Assembly: GCF_004404055.1 (NCBI RefSeq)
Contig: NZ_SOHK01000012.1
Coordinates: 234,454-298,453 of the forward strand
From: Cryobacterium ruanii
Lineage (GTDB): Bacteria; Actinomycetota; Actinomycetes; Actinomycetales; Microbacteriaceae
Direction of reading: 5' to 3'
DNA length: 64,000 nt
The notes under the pieces were generated by a model. The model saw only the letters and a program-made list of their open reading frames with translations. It did not search any database and was not told the origin of the DNA. Within the stretch, counting starts at the first letter, position 1. Each line of letters starts with the position of its first letter. Shown one piece after another: positions 63,660-64,000 of the stretch. The position numbers and the translations under genes are program-made.

Positions 63660-64000
63660 GTTTGGAAGCCTATCCCGAAGGCATCATCAGTTCGGCGATG
63701 CCACCGTTATCACCGAACACCTAAGGATGACCGGACGCGAACTCCCCGCCTAGATGTACTACCCAGGCAGGCAGGCAGGTGGGTTGAGCCAGTATGACGA
63801 CATGCTGTAGTCGATCGGCTGACCCGTGTCCGCTCCCCGCGGCCCAGAACAACGCACTGCGATCTAGGACTGTCGGAGAACCTGTCAGCGACGGTGAAGA
63901 AGTAGGCCAAATACGACGGTGTAAAACTAGGCCACTGTTGTCTTATTATTGTGCCGCGTTCTGGGCTCGGACTGAAGGCAGGGATTCGATTCCGGTGTTC
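63660..64000. other. Window end with no gene
   Basis: No coding frame is supported. A short GGCA tandem (CAGGCAGGCAGGCAGG, near 63764-63779) and two imperfect 19-base direct repeats (63891-63934) are present; the latter look like the end of an IS21-type element whose body would lie beyond the window or has been lost. Confidence 0.5.
63891..63934. repeat. Imperfect 19-base direct repeats, possible IS end
   Basis: ACGGTGAAGAAGTAGGCCA (63891-63909) and ACGGTGTAAAACTAGGCCA (63916-63934) differ in the central six bases. Paired repeats of this sort are typical transposase-binding sites at IS21-type ends. They do not match the repeats at 61002-61070, so a different element is implied. Confidence 0.5.

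Noticed and set aside
63764..63779. GGCA tandem repeat
   Set aside because: Only about four units, no gene context; too short to interpret.
63970..64000. T-arm-like GGGATTCGATTCC at the window end
   Set aside because: The stem does not pair properly and no acceptor or anticodon arm is present in the window, so a tRNA is not supported.

Overview
The window is from a high-GC Gram-positive actinobacterium. GTG and TTG starts are common and lysC-asd are arranged as in Actinomycetota. A mycobacterial-type Rv2578c-like radical SAM gene, Mqo, a type IB topoisomerase and a small protein of a type I associate with Microbacteriaceae (26415-26723) all point to a Microbacteriaceae-like organism. The family placement is inference. 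I found no rRNA, tRNA or CRISPR array.

1-17.6 kb is mostly housekeeping: the 3' part of ackA, dnaX, recR, lysC (with an internal start for a beta subunit) and asd. A signalling block follows: a GGDEF-EAL protein, a PAS-type histidine kinase, a degenerate GGDEF membrane protein and a divergent OmpR-type regulator. Then come mqo, small envelope-associated proteins and topoisomerase IB. 17.7-25.5 kb holds the radical SAM gene, carrying a copy of a GC-rich palindromic repeat in its 3' end. It also holds a sensor module: two overlapping membrane genes, thymidine kinase, a NarL-type regulator and a 761-residue sensor kinase. The two overlapping genes look like a split relative of the fused 761-residue protein.

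25.7-34.9 kb is a surface-polymer module: two LPxTG-like proteins, two BY-kinase/Wzz-like proteins, a DUF4012 protein, a low-molecular-weight tyrosine phosphatase and a secreted Asp-box protein. 35.4-41.5 kb is a catabolic operon behind a divergent LacI repressor with two clear operators: asparaginase, NodB-fold deacetylase or amidohydrolase, MFS transporter and two short-chain dehydrogenases. 41.5-44.7 kb holds an acyltransferase, a P-loop kinase, a double-zinc-ribbon protein and a fossil of a further zinc-ribbon copy.

From about 44.7 kb to the end the window is a mobile-element graveyard around surface-polysaccharide genes: four glycosyltransferases, an O-antigen ligase/polymerase-like protein and a broken acyltransferase. 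Remnants of IS3 (at least three), IS256, IS21 (two), IS30 and IS110 are present. An IS110 element sits inside an IS30 transposase gene, and a second IS110 remnant abuts the same codons of another IS30 remnant. Two truncated IS3 transposases meet head to head at a palindrome. One IS21-type transposase is fused in frame to an ExeA-type ATPase. Several genes here carry frameshifts or stop codons that I could place.
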